64,000 bases of DNA. Source: Emydura subglobosa. Lineage: Eukaryota > Chordata > Testudines > Chelidae. Below, piece after piece: positions 23,281 through 33,782 of the stretch. Under the pieces are notes generated by a model. That model searched no databases, was not told the origin of the DNA, and worked only from the letters and a program-made list of their open reading frames with translations. Location: the NCBI GenBank assembly GCA_007922225.1, contig ML679959.1, positions 22,629,851 through 22,693,850 on the forward strand, written 5' to 3'. Numbering within the stretch: the stretch's first letter is position 1; each line of letters opens with the position of its first letter. The position numbers and the translations under genes are program-made.

Positions 23281-23397
23281 GGTCTCCTTTGACAATCAAA
23301 GAGGAAAAAAGTTTGTAATTTAAAACAGAAATTATCTGTTATCTGAAGGTTTTGAGCCCAAATTCTAGCACCAAATTCAAACATTGAAGCTTGGTCT

Positions 23398-23673
23398 ACA
23401 CTACAAACTGATGTCGGTAGAACTGCGTCGTTCAAGAGTGTGGCACACTCCTGAGCGATGTTATACCAACCAAACCTCTGGTGTAGACAGCCCTACGTCA
23501 ACGAGAGGGCTTTTCCCATTGACATAGCTACCGCCTCTGGGGGAGGTGGAGTGCCTACGCCAATGGGAGAAGCTGTTCCGTTGGTGTAGGTAATGTCTTC
23601 ACTAAGCACTACAGCGGCACAGCTGCACCAGTGAACGTGCACCACTGCAGCTCTGTAAGCATAGACAAGCCCA
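23398..23673. mobile_element. MITE, GTCTACACT family, copy 3
   Basis: The left end AGCTTGGTCTACACTACA and the reverse complement of the right end, TGGGCTTGTCTATGCTTA, form the family's terminal inverted repeat. The interior has GTCTACGTC-like blocks and CAATGGGAGAAGCTGTTCC mirrored by GAGGGCTTTTCCCATTGACA. This is the least decayed of the three copies. Confidence 0.8.
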
Positions 23674-23689
23674 GAGAGAATATGCACTC

Positions 23690-23810
23690 ATGCCGCAAAC
23701 CCGTAAATGCATATGCAAGTGCTCAAAGTTACCTATATGCATGAGAAATCCCCTACTCAAATGTGTAAGGGCAAGTATATGTGCAAGTGTTTGCAGGATC
23801 AGTAACTGAA
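23690..23810. repeat. Short palindromic MITE-like repeat, GCAGGATC subtype
   Basis: Ends in GTGCAAGTGTTTGCAGGATC, and the mirrored left side is decayed (GCCGCAAACCCGTAAATGC). The subtype also appears at 54448-54648 and 58880-58985. Confidence 0.55.
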
Positions 23811-25244
23811 GTGCTGCTCAATGTGGGTAAAGGGTAGCAGAAAGGTAGTTAGCCCTTTGTTATTAAAACTCTACTTTGAGACCTGGCATGAAAATCATAT
23901 TGAATTTTTTTAAAAACAAAAAGTGTTTGTCATAGCATTTCAAGTGTGCATTTTATTATTCCACAAAAATAACTTAATCTCAGACTGGCTCTTACTTTAT
24001 GAGATTTAAATCCTTCAAAAAAAAATACACCAAAGTAAACTGAAAAAACATTTCCTTTCATGAAAGTTTGCTTTAAAAGAAAAAAAACTAAAAAAGCCAA
24101 ACTACGTATTGAATTTTCCAGGCTGTGTTTCTGCACAGCAATCTTCTGAAAAAGTGCAATTATTTTTTTCACTCAACGTGCATTTGAGAGGAATGAGTAG
24201 ATCAGATAAAGAGCCTGAGATTCTATTCAACTCAACCTTGAGTCACTCTCTGACTCTGTCTCTTTAAAAAGAAAAAAAAAGGTGGCAAAATCAATACAAA
24301 CCAATAATAACTTCACATTTGTGGAAGCAACATGAATGGCTCTCCAAAATATTGAGACACATCCAAGTACATTTTAGCAGAGCTGATATTTATCAGAAGT
24401 CATTTGCCCTCAAGCAGATGCTCTCTTTCATTGTGCTCCTGTCACAAATGACTAAGATTTATGACAGACAATTACAGCATCTGCCTTATAATCAGCACCA
24501 TTATTTAACGATTGGTGCAATAAACTGACTCCTGTTACTGTTTATCAGATATCAGTCAGTTCTGGCTATTTTCTTCAGCTCCCCAAATCACAGTATGGTG
24601 CAACCACTGCCTTTTAATGGCTAGTCAGAAACAGGCACATTTTCACATATTTTTCAGACTGCCGAGGAAAAGAAAAAGCAACCAATTACATGTATGTATG
24701 GTGCCCTCTCATTTGAGATGCCTGTGTATGTAACTATCTCTATACAGTCTAAAACCTCTTGGGGAAAAAAATAACAGCTTTTACTATTTCAGATAAGAGC
24801 TTTCTATTCAGTCTTCTGCATGGGGAAAAAAGTCTTCTCTTTAAATATTCATGTTTTAAAGACTGAATAAAATGTTGATATACTGGATTAGTCACAGTCT
24901 CTTGCAGCATGACTTATGCTTGCATATGGGGAGGAGAGGAGCATCCATTAATTATCCACCCTCCCAAGTCTTAGGCAAATAGAAAAATTTGTTTTAAGCT
25001 CAATAAGGTATTTTAAACTAAAAATGAAAAGCTTGAGAAGTGGGGAAATTGGATCTTTAACTACTATACAAAATGTATATTAGGAGATTCTGAATACAAA
25101 GGCTTTCTTGTTGTTGAAAATCTTCCATTAGGTGGTTGAGGTGATATATGAACTGAAAGTTGAAATGAAAAGTATATTGATACCCTGTTCACGCTCCAAA
25201 AGGCAAAGATCTCCATTTGGTACTAAGTTCTACTCAGAGTTATG
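23811..25244. other. Unique-looking AT-rich sequence
   Basis: No repeat or gene is recognised. The stretch 24300-24560 looks unusually non-repetitive, but nothing in it can be assigned a function by eye. Confidence 0.4.
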
Positions 25245-25360
25245 ATGGTGTCTGTTGGGTGATTCTGGTTATTCCAAAGAGATACCACTGTAAATGAATA
25301 GTCACTTCAGATTTATACTTGTTTAACTGAGAGCAGAATTTGGCCCTTACAGTGTGAAAG
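25245..25360. repeat. Short palindromic MITE-like repeat, degenerate
   Basis: TCAGATTTATACTTGTTTAA then CTGAGAGCAGAATTTGGCCC matches the right half of the subtype that carries the AATTTGGCCC end. Confidence 0.45.
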
Positions 25361-26084
25361 CTGTTTCCCTGATTTTGTTTCTTTCTGCCATTTTTGTTGT
25401 TACCTTTGCATCTTAGCAATATCAGGTCTCCTAGTCATGAAGAATAATTTGTGTTGAGTCACATACTTTTTACACATTTATTAGAATGTGTGTTCTCTGC
25501 AGAGTTCTGAAAGAAAATACTATTTAGCCATTTAGAGGGATCAAGGAGGACGAGATTAGGTGAACGGTTGTTTCTGCATGTAAATAAAAAATGAGGAAAG
25601 GGAAATACTTTCTTCTTAGCTTTACATGGAGGAGATTAGTCACCCAGTCAACATGCAGAATTTAGAATGATTGATTTAAAAGAGCCTGACTCAAATAGCC
25701 AGGAACAAATATTTATGGAGAAAGCAAAATGCTAGGACAAAACCAACGGCTGCCCTAATAGTCAACTCATGTGGTTTAATAAATCAAGAACACACAAGGA
25801 TTATTATGCTTCTTGATTCCTGTAACAGTAATTGCCCAGTATCTACTGTCTCCAGTGGTTACAGTTACTAGTCCTTTTATTTTGAAAAATTGGCTATTGC
25901 AATTTGGGAATTTTCAATGTACAGAGTAGTGGTAATACAACTGCATATGATTGTGGTTACAACTGATTTCCTGATATAACGTTGATATCTGTGTGTGCGT
26001 GCATGTGCGTTTTATTTTTAAAAGAAAAAAATACATTTGGTCTATCAATTCTTGGAGATGTCATGCTTTCAGTTGATGTTTGAG
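25361..26084. other. No feature recognised
   Basis: Nothing I can name. A short GTGTGTGCGTGCATGTGCG stretch lies near 25991. Confidence 0.45.
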
Positions 26085-26158
26085 ACATTGGGCCAAATTC
26101 CTCCCTGATGTAACTTCAGTGTCTTCAGTGAATTTACACCAAGGACCAGTTGGGCCAA
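26085..26158. repeat. Short palindromic MITE-like repeat
   Basis: GGGCCAAATTCCTCCCTGAT, CTTCAGTG repeated, then GAATTTACACCAAGGACC and TTGGGCCA. The ends are mirrored (GGGCCAAA and TTGGGCCA-like). Confidence 0.55.
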
Positions 26159-26339
26159 TTATCATTAAAATGGACTTCTTATAAATTCAGTGGAACTAAT
26201 ATTATGAATTTTAAAAGAATGTAGATGACATTTGCACATGTGCAAGTGAGATCCTGATCACACTATGCCTGACTATATATGATGTTAACAATTGTGCGTT
26301 TTTAGCTATGTAGCGTTGTCCATGCCAAAGTCCATAGGT

Positions 26340-26660
26340 AAAATTTTAAAAAGCATGTAAGTACCATTGAGCTTAAACTCCTAAGTAGTTGAGGTGCCTT
26401 TGAAAATTTTACATCGATCTGCACCATCATTCCATTTTGAGGTCTGTCCTGAGCAGAGATTTCCATTTGTCTATGATTGTGAGTGGTTTTAATATGTGGA
26501 TAAATGTATACTAGATGAGTAGGGTGAGACCATCAAACTAATTTATTTTTTCAGTTGATCCAGAGGGTACTTGGGCATATTTAAGATTAAGAAAGGTAGA
26601 GGATAAAATTTTCAAAAGCCTCTACGTACCTTAGGAGCTTCAGTCCCTAATTAGGTTCCT
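26340..26660. repeat. Fragments of a TTAGGTGCCTAAA-type repeat
   Basis: Two fragments share the words AAAATTTTNAAAAGC, GTAAGTACC/ACGTACCTTAGG and GAGCTTNA (26340-26412 and 26600-26660). The same family appears more completely at 39195-39395. The spacing suggests old inverted copies. Confidence 0.4.
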
Positions 26661-26664
26661 AATT

Positions 26665-27020
26665 AGAACTGGGGGGGAAATTTTCAACTGAAATTTTTTC
26701 AGCAAAAAATGCAGATTACGTGACATTGAAACATTTTGCAAATTCATAATGATTTTGCTGAATGGTTTGTTTTAAAAAAAACCCCTCAAAACATTTCATT
26801 TTGACATTTTCAAAATGAAACATTTCAATTTTTTAAATTTGAAATGACTTTTTGCTTTAAAAATTCCTTTAATTTTATTTTTAAATATTTTTTAGAAAAG
26901 AAAATGCTTGCAGTTGAAATTTCATTTTGGGTTGAAATAATTTTCAGTATGATCTGAAATGATTTAAAAAAAATTGCAATTGCCAGCAAACTAAAAAATT
27001 AATTATTTGCCCAGCTCTAG
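26665..27020. repeat. AT-rich AAACATTTTG-family inverted repeat, best copy
   Basis: The left end AGAACTGGGG is mirrored by CCCAGCTCTAG at the right. The interior holds ACATTTCATTTTGACATTTT followed by CAAAATGAAACATTTCAATT, a local inverted repeat of about 17-18 bp. It is probably a non-autonomous DNA element. No target duplication is evident. Confidence 0.6.
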
Positions 27021-27089
27021 TCCTAAGTCACTTCTCTAAATTTTCTTAAAGTGAAAACTGACTATTCTATTCATTGTATGACCAAAACA

Positions 27090-27267
27090 CCCCCCCCCCC
27101 CCCCCCAAGGAAAGAAAAGAAAAAAAAGAAAAAAAAAAAGAAAGAGGAAAGAAGAAAAGAAAAAAAANNNNNNNNNNNNNNNNNNNNNNNNNNNNNNNNN
27201 NNNNNNNNNNNNNNNNNNNNNNNNNNNNNNNNNNNNNNNNNNNNNNNNNNNNNNNNNNNNNNNNNNN
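27090..27267. repeat. Poly-C, A/G-rich tract and 100-N gap
   Basis: A run of about 17 C near 27090-27106 is followed by an almost pure A/G tract ending at 27167. Then come exactly 100 N (27168-27267). Frames across this tract are low-complexity artefacts. Confidence 0.95.
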
Positions 27268-27430
27268 AGTCTGTATACAACAAAAAACAACGAGAGTCCT
27301 GTAGCACTTTAAAGACTAACAAATTTCTGCGGGCATAAGCTTTCGTGGGCTGCGAAATTTGTTAGTCTTTAAGGTGCTACAGGACTCTCGTTGTTTTTGC
27401 TGTATACAGACTAACACTGCTAGCCCTCTA
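27268..27430. mobile_element. Head-to-head Penelope-like element termini (palindrome)
   Basis: The left arm (27268-27326) and right arm (27355-27412) are reverse complements over about 58 bases with only a few differences, around a 28-base spacer. The right arm reads TTTGTTAGTCTTTAAGGTGC and GGACTCTCGTTGTTTTTGC. The same terminal sequence closes the PLE at 31316-31975. The spacer holds GCATAAGCTTTCGTGGGCTG, half of that element's hammerhead-like core. It is two inverted copies of one terminus joined inside the ribozyme-like region. The left edge is the assembly gap, so the element may continue into it. Confidence 0.8.
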
Positions 27431-28433
27431 GAACTTTCATTCTGTGCTGTCATATTTTATGACAATAAGAAGTCCGAATGACAGGTAAAGAACAAGAGCA
27501 TAAGAACAACTAGTTACTTCCCTGTGTATGCATTGACTTCAGTTGGAGGTCAGCTGTAGCCTACAGAAAGGACTGGTTTTTGGTAGCAAAATGTTCAGTG
27601 ACCTGGACTAATAGGCAGTGACTGGGCACTGGTTCACTTAGGGCAGCAAAAATCCCCTTGTCATCTCTCAACTCATAACATGTAGTCAGCCTGTAGAATT
27701 CTGGCACAGGAGAACAAGATGTCAAATAATGCAACCAGGCAATTAAAATGGAAAGATAATTTAGTTTTGCTTGCAAAAATAAAAGCAGTTTGTAACTGGG
27801 TCTTGCAAAAGGATTGGGATGATTTTGGAATATCTAGGAGTTGAAGTATAATGGAGTTATGAAGTGGGAATGAATTGTGACTATGGTCAGCGTTCAGTTT
27901 AACTGTTGATTATCATGTTATTGGAAGAGGTGCTCAGAGCATTTAATCATTTATTTTCAGCCACAGGACATTTAAGAATGGAAATACATAAATAAATCTC
28001 CTACTTCAAGGCATAAACTGATAGCTGCAGAGGTCAGGAAGGATATTCATCCCATGTTCAGCTCTGCAAAACTGATGAACCAACAGCTTGATGGTATGGG
28101 AAACCTTATGCTGAGTGACTGTCATGATCCTACTGGATATGAACACACACTCACCAAGATTCTTCTAGCTGGCTCCAGGCCTGCTGCAGTATAAAAGACT
28201 TTCAAAGTGTTACATTGTGGGTTGAAAAGTACGATTCCAAAAATGTCCAGCAACCCCTAAGGCAGGGATCTCTGACACAGTAAATTACAGTGGCTTATTT
28301 AAGGGTTTAATGAACTGAACATGAAGGGGTTGAGATTTTAAAAGCTGACTTGAGAATTTAGCTATACAACTCCCACTGAAAGTAGCTTCTTGTTGTGTGC
28401 ACCTGTCCATTGGACTTAGATCACTTGCTCACT
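27431..28433. other. No feature recognised
   Basis: No repeat or gene that I can name. Confidence 0.45.
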
Positions 28434-28506
28434 GGGTCTGATCCAAAGCCCATTGAAGTCAATGGCAAGATTCTCATTCATCCTAATAGATGTTGGACCA
28501 GGCTCG
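28434..28506. repeat. Short palindromic MITE-like repeat
   Basis: GGGTCTGATCCAAAGCCCAT then TGAAGTCAATGGCAAGATTC and TTGGACCAGGCTC match the left half of the family well; the right half is degraded. Confidence 0.65.
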
Positions 28507-29315
28507 TTACTAACCAGTTTTGAGTTAGCTAAGATTGCTTTATTTAAAATGTAAATTACTTTAGCTACTTTGATCACATTTCAAATACTTGTAAGTGTAG
28601 AAAGATTTTTTGCTTTAAAGATTTCTCCCCATCTTCTCTCTACAACAATGTGCTCCTGTATGTTGGCACAATGGCTATAAAAAGCAGAGCTTCATTAGCC
28701 CATTCAATAAATTATAGGTAGGTGCTAGTGAATTGGATGAGCGTTAGTATTGCCTGATCTTTAAATGGTGTTAGTGCAACCTAAAGTTCTTCAACTTTTG
28801 CCTGTGAAAACAGCCTGTAACACAGCAGTATAAAGCTGTGTGTTATATGCAAAAACAGATGAAAAATTGTCCTGCTGTATGCATGAATAATTAGAGTAAA
28901 AATTCTAGCTACTGTAATTAATTTGATCAGATTGGATGATATTGGCAGTTGTATCGGAAGGATGTTAGGAATCTTTTCCCTTTCTTATTGTATTCTATTT
29001 TCCTCTTGTTTTTACATGCAACATAAACAACTAGCAGCTGAAAGCATGTGCTGTTGCAAGGGTGTAGTCCATAAAGTCACCAGTGTGTATAAAAACAGAA
29101 AATCCAATCCAACCCCCAAAAAACCCAAACCTCCAAAAATCTAGAGGAGAGGGTTGGAAATTGCAGAGCCATATTAGAAGTATCGGAACTGAGAGTGAAA
29201 TTTTCACTCCCATGCAAAGGGCCTATGCAAGCTTACGCACCTTTTAATGTCCTCAAAATAAGGTGGGATTTAAATAGTGCATAATGAGGGCGTGGAGGGG
29301 TGTATCCTCAAAAGC
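28507..29315. other. No feature recognised
   Basis: AT-rich. One ATGCAAA octamer-like word lies at about 28847, and it has no supporting context. Confidence 0.45.
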
Positions 29316-29985
29316 AGTGACTCTGAAAAGGACTTAGGAGTCATGGTGGATAAGCAACTGAACATGCTATCCCAGTGTGATGCTGTGGCAGAGAGCTAAC
29401 GCGATCTTTGGCTCTATAAGCAGGCAAATATCAAATAGGAGTAGGGAAGTGGGTATTACCTTCTGTATGGCGTTAGTGAGAGCATTACTGGAATGCCGTG
29501 TGTAGTCAAAAAAGATTTTGGAAAAAAATAGAAAGGGTTTAGAAAAGAGCGAAAGGAATGACTCAAAGTCTGGAAGACCTGCCTTACATTAGGAGTCTAA
29601 AGAGGCTCAATCTGTTTAGTTTCTCCAGAAGAAGATTAAGAAGTGACTAGATCACAGTCTATAAGAACCTATTTGGGAAAAAGATTTCTGACAGTAGAGG
29701 GCTCTTAAATTTAGCAGACAAAGATGTAATGAGATCCAGTGGTTGGAAGCTAAAGTAGGACAAATTCCAGTTAGAAGCAAGGCATAGATTTTCAATAGTG
29801 AGGTAATTAATCAGTTGTGGATTCTCCATCAGGTGAACTCCTTAAATCAAGATATCTTTCTAAAAGAAATGCTGAGTTTGATGCAGGAATTACTGAGTGA
29901 AATTTTATGACCTGTGTTAGGGAGGAGGTCAGCCTAGTTGATCAGAATGGCCCCTTCTGGTCTTACAATCTATGAATGTATAAAC
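29316..29985 (+). mobile_element. CR1 LINE, 3' fragment
   Basis: Begins in the C-terminal part of ORF2: the DNA for a D-x-GVMVDK-type segment starts at GAAAAGGACTTAGGAGTCAT. It runs through TTTGGAAAAAAATAGAAAGG and CGAAAGGAATGACTCAAAG. The 3' end is TTAGGGAGGAGGTCAGCCTA, then GATCAGAATGGCCCCTTCTG and GTCTTACAATCTATGAATG. Frameshifts are frequent and the 5' part is missing. Confidence 0.9.
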
Positions 29986-30734
29986 GTTGGCTGACCTCGT
30001 CCACAGGGGTGAATTTCGTAATGTTTTCACAGTATGAAAATGTGTAAATGGCAAACTTATTGTCTTCTCTTCCCCCACAATATTTGGTCTGATTTAAGAG
30101 AGTTAGAGATAAATCCCCTTGGGAAATCCCTAGCAAGATGTGCTGGAAGATGGTGACATAGTGATAACTCAATCATAGCTGTGGGGATGACATTGTCTGT
30201 CTGTTGTTGGAAACATACTAATATCTGTGCAGGGCTAGCTTAATGGGTTCTCATTGCTATCCTAGACAAAATATGAAATGTCTGCCCTTACTGTCCAGCA
30301 GTCACCTACACAAACAGTTACGTACTGTCTCAAGTGACTGACTTTTCTGCCTGTATGTCAGAGCTCACCCTGTGGTATTACCCTGCTTTTCTTTTTCCTT
30401 TAGTAATTCTCATTAACTGAATAGATAATCAAGTGCCATGGCCTCCCCAGACTAGAAGTGCCTTGTCTTTTATGGGAGTGGGACTGGGAAAATAGATGCA
30501 AGCCACTCTAAGCAGAGAACACTGTCTCATTTCACCATTGTCATCAATACTCATTTATGATTCTCTAGCAAAGGGGCCAGTTTGGCAACCTGATGATTTT
30601 TCATATCTCTTGGCTGTGGTATTTGAGAATCCTGTCTTATAGCTTAAAAGAATTAGGACAAAATTGGGCCTATAAAACGGTGTGTGTGTTTGTGACACCC
30701 ATGCAGAATATATGTGCTTTGACAAAAGTAGTAA
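29986..30734. other. No feature recognised
   Basis: Read on both strands; nothing named. Confidence 0.45.
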
Positions 30735-30870
30735 TACTAGAATTATTATTATTATTTTATAATGACGTAGCACTCTCAGTCCCAAAGGATCTCAAAGCAC
30801 TTTGTAAACTATGTACATGCAAGAAACTGCAGTTTTTCTGAGGATGAAAGATGACAATTAGCCGGCACAA
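30735..30870. repeat. Dispersed repeat with CTCAAAGCACTTTGTAAA word
   Basis: An (ATT)n stretch leads into GTAGCACTCTCAGTCCCAAA and GGATCTCAAAGCACTTTGTA. A related fragment lies at 58825-58880 (AGCACCTTTCATTCTGAAAG). The family is unclassified, and I infer an old amniote SINE or LINE tail. Confidence 0.45.
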
Positions 30871-30989
30871 TGCACTACAGTGGTAGGAGGAGAGAGTTTG
30901 ACTAAGGATGCTCTACTGTTATGAAGAGTCCCAAAGGTTGTGTCAGTTTTTCATAGCACTAGATGTTAGTTATGTCTGAGTTCATGACG

Positions 30990-31115
30990 TGATGAGGGGA
31001 AGGCAGTGTGCTCTTATAGCCTTGGGCAATTTGCTTCACCTGCCTATTTTGCCTTAGTTTCCCTGTCATTAAAAGGGGAATAATGTGGTGTTTGTGATAC
31101 TGGATTCATTAATGT
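30990..31115 (+). repeat. MIR-type core-SINE relic
   Basis: AGCCTTGGGCAATTTGCTTC, CCTGCCTATTTTGCCTTAG, TTTCCCTGTCATTAAAAGGG and AATAATGTGG follow the MIR 3' half on the plus strand. Confidence 0.8.
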
Positions 31116-31383
31116 TTATGCTATGTTTTGAATATTTATAATGATATATGTTGTTTCTTGAGCATTGTCAGAGCACCTCTCCCTGTACAGTTACAGATGA
31201 AGAGGCGGCCTTTGCCCCAAAGATTGCACAGTTTAAATCAAACACTGAGGATGCAATTCAAATCTCTATTGTACAGAGATTGAAGGGCCAGATTTCAAAG
31301 ATGTCATGTTACTACTGTATTTATCAAAAACAACGAGAATCCTATAGCATCTTAAAGACTAACAAATTTCTGCAGGCATAAGC

Positions 31384-31411
31384 TTTCATGGGCTGCAACC
31401 CACTTCGTCAG
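31384..31411 (-). ncRNA. Hammerhead-ribozyme-like core in a Penelope-like element
   Basis: Minus strand: CTGACGA (31411-31405), one A, stem II GTGGGT (31403-31398), loop TGCA, stem II partner GCCCAT (31393-31388), GAAA (31387-31384), then GCTTATGC. The hammerhead consensus is CUGANGA, stem II, GAAA, and stem II here pairs over six bases with two G-U pairs. Two caveats apply: an extra A precedes stem II, and I cannot draw a firm stem III or cleavage triplet. It is therefore a candidate relic, and activity is doubtful. Confidence 0.5.
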
Positions 31412-31599
31412 ATGTATGAAATGGAAATCACAGATAGGGGTATATATATACATCCAAGAGTGAGAAACAACAATGGGGAGGGCAAGTGCTAACAAAGTCA
31501 ATTCAGTTAGAGTAGATGCGGCCTATTTACAACTGTTGATTAGAAGGTGAGAATGTGTGAACAGTGACAATTACTACTTGTAATGAGATAACCATTCCA

Positions 31600-31975
31600 A
31601 GTCCCTATTCAGACCCAGTCTGATTGTATCAAGTTTGCAGATGAGTTCCAGCTCTGCAGTTTCTCGCTGAAGTCTGTTTTGAAGTTTTTTTGTAGAAGTA
31701 TGGCAACTTTCAAGTCAGCTACAGAGTGTCATGGGAGATTGAAGTGCTCTCCTACTGGTTTATGGATGTTACCATTTTTTATGTCTGATTTGTGTCCATT
31801 TATTCTTTTGCGTAGTGACAGTCTGATTTGGCCAATGTACATGGCAGAGGGGCATTGATGGCACAGGATGGCATATATTACATTAGTAGATGTGCAGGTG
31901 AAGGAGCTCCTGATGGTGTGGCTGATGTGGTTAGGACCTCTGATGGTGTATTTATGTGCCAGATAAACTGTAGTT
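31600..31975 (-). pseudogene. GIY-YIG endonuclease relic of a Penelope-like element
   Basis: Read on the minus strand from about 31975, one frame gives SCTSTNVIYAILCHQCPS-like sequence with VIYA at 31881-31870. It continues with MYIGQ at 31842-31828 and LSLRKRINGHKSDIKNG. The paired VIYA...YIGQ words, the cysteines between them and the following basic LRKRI segment are the signature of the PLE GIY-YIG nuclease. Next comes HKPVGEHFNLP, then a stop, then HSVADLKVAILLQKNF. The stop sits where the family has a GHS glycine. The first catalytic motif reads VIYA rather than GIY, as is common in this lineage. Broken and not expressed. Confidence 0.8.
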
Positions 31976-32079
31976 AGTTACTAAATCCAAAGAGCAAGTG
32001 AAACCACAGATAGGATGTTGCTTCTAATCAAAAAGAGATCACCTATTTTAGAGCCCATCTGCTCCTTCTGCACCAAAAT
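31976..32079. other. No feature recognised
   Basis: Short unassigned interval between the PLE relic and a CR1-like tail. Confidence 0.4.
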
Positions 32080-32155
32080 CAGCATGGCCTGTGTTACACA
32101 GGAGGTCAGACTGCATGATCTAATGCTTCCTCCTGGCATAAGGATCTGTAAAACT
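32080..32155 (+). mobile_element. CR1 LINE 3'-end fragment
   Basis: GGCCTGTGTTACACAGGAGG then TCAGACTGCATGATCTAATG corresponds to the CR1 3' untranslated tail seen at 45335-45500 and 29316-29985, here shortened and diverged. Confidence 0.55.
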
Positions 32156-32624
32156 TTCCTGTTTCCCTCTAGAAGTGAACATTCCCACATATTTACTATA
32201 AATAGTAGTATTCAATAGTTGTTACTGGGAATACCAACAATATGGGCTTTCCCGCAGGAGTGGGGTGTGGGTGGAATAGCATTATCCCTGCTTGAAAGAG
32301 CTTGTGGTCTTAAAAAGAAAAAGGAAAAAAATAGACAAATCAATGCATAGCAGGGGACAGGGAAGAACAAACAAGTTAAGTTTTACAAAGTTTTAATGGC
32401 ACAATGCTTCTGTGATGAACAGACGAGCCCAGATTACCCTACAGTCATGCTGGTGTAGGTATTTGTTGGTGTTGTACCACATGGGTTGTCAGGAGCTTCA
32501 GTGTGACTCCTCATGTGCCTAAAGTTAGGCATGTACCAATGTGCTTTTTCTGCATCAGCACCAGAGTGCTCACATCTTGCAGGATCAGGACCTTCGATAC
32601 CCACCTCTGAGATTCTAGCACTCC
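32156..32624. other. No clear feature; one possible small-palindrome relic
   Basis: At 32515-32590 CCTAAAGTTAGGCATG and CTTGCAGGATCAGG resemble pieces of the small-repeat families. The rest is unassigned. Confidence 0.35.
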
Positions 32625-32750
32625 TAATATTATTTATTATTTGTATTACTATAGTGCCTAGAAGCCCCAGTTGTGTATCAGGACCCCATTATGTGAGGCC
32701 CTGTACAAATACAGAAAAAGAAGATGGTCCCTGTCCCAAAGACTAGTGAT
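32625..32750 (+). repeat. Dispersed SINE-like repeat, family A
   Basis: Starts TATTATTTGTATTACTATAG and continues GTGCCTAGAAGCCCCAGTTG, TCAGGACCCCATTATGTGAG, GCCCTGTACAAATACAGAAA and TGGTCCCTGTCCCAAAGA. The same ordered words occur at 55063-55245, 57520-57730 and 59935-60040. I know this arrangement as a common sauropsid dispersed repeat but cannot name it with certainty. Confidence 0.75.
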
Positions 32751-33691
32751 AATGGAATTTTGAGAGTTAATGTGGAATTGCAGAGAAAACAATTTCATAC
32801 CAATTCTTAAAAAAATTATTGATTTATAGTTTTAAGTTAATTTGACAAAACGATTGCTTGAAAACATACTTTCAAATAGTTTTGGCTCTACATTGGATTT
32901 ATTTTAAAATAATTATGATCTGATACAGTGTCCTCTGAAGACCGAATATCTGTTTGTTGGTTTTTTTTAATCCATCTTTGAATTGCTGAGTAATGTATTT
33001 TAGTGCTTGTATTCAATTCTGCATCTGCCAAGTTTATTACAAACATTCACTAATTAATATTGAAAATATACTTACTATTTATGAATGACAATATTGTAGT
33101 TTTACTTTGCTGCTCTAATGCCAGCAGAGAGAGGATATATCAATGCTAAAACCTTTCCTATATTTTTAAAAATGGATGTTTATTGTAGATCAACACTTCT
33201 TGGTAGTTCTGCTGTAGTATTTTGGGAGCATACTGTCATATATTTTCATAAGGGTTATTGTGAGAAATGTGCCAGACAGGGAAATAAACAATGATGAATC
33301 ATGTTGACTTGCTCACCATATGAGAAATGCAAACAAAAATCAGTGTTCACCACACTGAAAGGCATTTCACTTGTAAGAAAAAGGCAAATTATTTTAAAGT
33401 TCAAGACTGTATTTCAAACTCTGGAAAGCAAGATGTACTTTTACAAATAAAATCTACTTTGAAAGAACTTGACATTTTCCCTTTAAATATAATAACTGTA
33501 ACTGTGAGCATTCAGAGGATTTATGAGATATGTTATACATTATCATGATCTATTTGGAAAAAAAGATTGCTGTTTTTTCACAAATTCATTATTTTTAGAC
33601 AGGGCATGTTATCCTGTTATTGGGGCACTATGCTAATTGTCTCTCTGCACTATAAATTAAATGCATGGTGTACCATATGGGTCCTATAACA
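32751..33691. other. AT-rich sequence, nothing recognised
   Basis: No repeat or coding motif named. Includes A-rich and T-rich runs only. Confidence 0.45.
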
Positions 33692-33782
33692 TTTACTCAT
33701 GTGAGTAGTCTTTACTCATGCCAGGAGTCTCACTGACATCAATGGGATTAATTACAAAAGTGAAGCTTGCAGATTCAGGCCA
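33692..33782. repeat. Short palindromic MITE-like repeat, TTACTCA subtype
   Basis: TTTACTCATGTGAGTAGTCT, then TCTCACTGACATCAATGGGA, then TTGCAGATTCAGGCC match the subtype with GTTACTCA arms and a GCAGGATCAGGCC end. Confidence 0.65.

Larger units (their letters stand above)
31316..31975 (-). mobile_element. Penelope-like retroelement (PLE), 3' part
   Basis: The minus strand encodes a decayed C-terminal GIY-YIG endonuclease (see separate entry), then a hammerhead-like core at 31384-31411, then the terminal TTTGTTAGTCTTTAAGATGC and ATTCTCGTTGTTTTTGATAA. PLEs are retroelements distinct from LINEs and LTR elements. They pair a telomerase-related RT with a GIY-YIG nuclease, and hammerhead ribozyme motifs have been reported in them. 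The RT domain is missing, cut at about 31975. Similar termini form the palindrome at 27268-27430. Confidence 0.85.

Noticed and set aside
27036..27338. Poly-K/E/R and poly-F/S frames across the N gap
   Set aside because: Translations of the A/G tract and of N bases; not coding.
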